A stretch of 64,000 bases of DNA, taken from positions 2,480,001 through 2,544,000 of the forward strand of contig NC_056756.1 in assembly GCF_018687715.1 (NCBI RefSeq), in the 5' to 3' direction. A program made the translations under genes and the position numbers. Below the pieces are notes generated by a model that did not search any database, was not told the DNA's origin, and saw nothing but the letters and a program-made list of their open reading frames with translations. The stretch is from Carya illinoinensis. Lineage: Eukaryota > Streptophyta > Magnoliopsida > Fagales > Juglandaceae. This document shows positions 63,601-64,000 of the stretch, in pieces; position 1 is the stretch's first letter; every line of letters begins with the position of its first letter.

Positions 63601-64000
63601 GTATGGGATGCCTTTTGCACCATTCGTTGGTGTTAACCACCATGGCCGGTCCATACTACTAGGGGCGGGGTTGTTGTCAAGTGAGGATACACATACCTTT
63701 ATTTGGTTATTCTCCATGTGGTTGGATTGCATGAATGGCCGAGCGCCCAAAGCCATCATCACCGACCAGGATCGGGCAATGAAGAATGCAATTGCAATTG
63801 TATTCCCAGAAACGTGCCACAGATATTGTCTATGGCATATACTGCGTAAACTTCCTAAGAAGTTGGGATCTCACTCCCAATTTAGCACAGGGTTGAAGAC
63901 CGCCATTCATGGTGCTTTGTATGATTCACAGGACTGTGGAGAATTTGAGATGAGGTGGGGTGAACTATTTGATAAATATGATCTGAAAGACAATAATTGA
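60687..64000 (+). mobile_element. Mutator-like element carrying a FAR1-type transposase (truncated by window end)
   Basis: The left end (GAGAAATGCTATAAATCAGCC) has the look of a terminal inverted repeat and marks a sharp change from AT-rich to GC-richer DNA; the right end lies outside the window, so this boundary is inferred. A GC-rich leader (60850-61230) is followed by the transposase-like gene from 62304. FAR1-related proteins derive from MULE transposases, and a domesticated host gene is the alternative. Confidence 0.45.
62304..64000 (+). pseudogene. FAR1-related / MULE transposase, frameshifted, 3' part missing
   Basis: Likely exons: 62304-62399 (ATG, MGEEEDGMAP), possibly a short degenerate piece near 62505-62541, 62656-62743, then 62831 onward. 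The FAR1 DNA-binding domain is at about 62910-63230 (EFTSEKELVAYYKKFAKQ, VRTQRTKCD, then in another frame PRPTTKTDCKAKV and VVTTVKNVHNHVT with Cys and His of the WRKY-GCM1-like zinc finger). The reading frame changes near 63080-63120 and stops again at 63230 and 63340s. The MULE transposase core is open from 63449: VVTFDTTYL (first D), AIITDQDRAMKNA (second D), ETCHRYCLWH. A TGA falls at 63998-64000 where relatives continue with Trp. So it is inactive as it stands. Confidence 0.8.

Overview
The window is nuclear DNA from a flowering plant, most likely a woody eudicot. The reasons are spliced genes with GT-AG introns, plant-specific families (PR-1, TRICHOME BIREFRINGENCE-LIKE, CGR pectin-methylation factors), AT-rich intergenic DNA, and a dense load of Ty1/copia, LINE, hAT, Mutator-like and MITE sequence. 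The species cannot be named from the sequence alone. There is no CRISPR, operon or rRNA/tRNA signal.

Left third (1-22.8 kb): a tandem array of four intronless PR-1 genes, all on the minus strand (A 652-1173, B 2442-2921, C 18332-18811, D 22233-22712). B and C sit in a recognisable segmental duplication. Copy B was then split by a 5.7-kb Ty1/copia element (3429-9142, target duplication GAAAT) about 0.5 kb upstream of PR-1B, and by a truncated LINE (9223-10326). The gap between B and C also holds a 3.3-kb solo LTR (12883-16159, target duplication CACTG) with an internal 45-bp tandem array, and a smaller solo LTR (16672-17407) of the same family as the large element further right. The four PR-1 copies differ at the cavity histidine and at the C-terminal CAPE1-type peptide.

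Middle (23.5-37 kb): a 2.1-kb tandem duplication (23534-25633 and 25634-36888). Its second copy is interrupted by a 9.2-kb SIRE-like copia element (27137-36313, target duplication ATCAA, two 1339-bp LTRs that differ at only about a dozen sites). Between pol and its 3' LTR the element carries two open reading frames on the opposite strand. They are related to each other, each is preceded by a TATA box, and both encode coiled-coil proteins. This is the most unusual thing in the window.

Right half (37.6-57.6 kb): three apparently intact host genes whose exons I could place with frame kept throughout. These are a branched-chain aminotransferase (plus strand, 9 exons, 37648-45327, with a decayed Ale/Retrofit-type copia element inside intron 1), a TBL12/13-like polysaccharide O-acetyltransferase (minus, 6 exons, 46858-49540), and a CGR2/CGR3-like Golgi pectin-methylation protein (minus, 6 coding exons plus a 5'-UTR exon, 51228-57620). 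The CGR gene has a small hAT element with a perfect 8-bp target duplication in its leader intron.

Right end (57.6-64 kb): AT-rich DNA with Tourist-like MITEs, then a Mutator-like element or FAR1-related gene on the plus strand, frameshifted and cut by the window edge.

The host genes are not a pathway cluster. They read as ordinary neighbours: defence proteins, amino-acid metabolism and two cell-wall polysaccharide-modifying proteins, with transposons filling the spaces.
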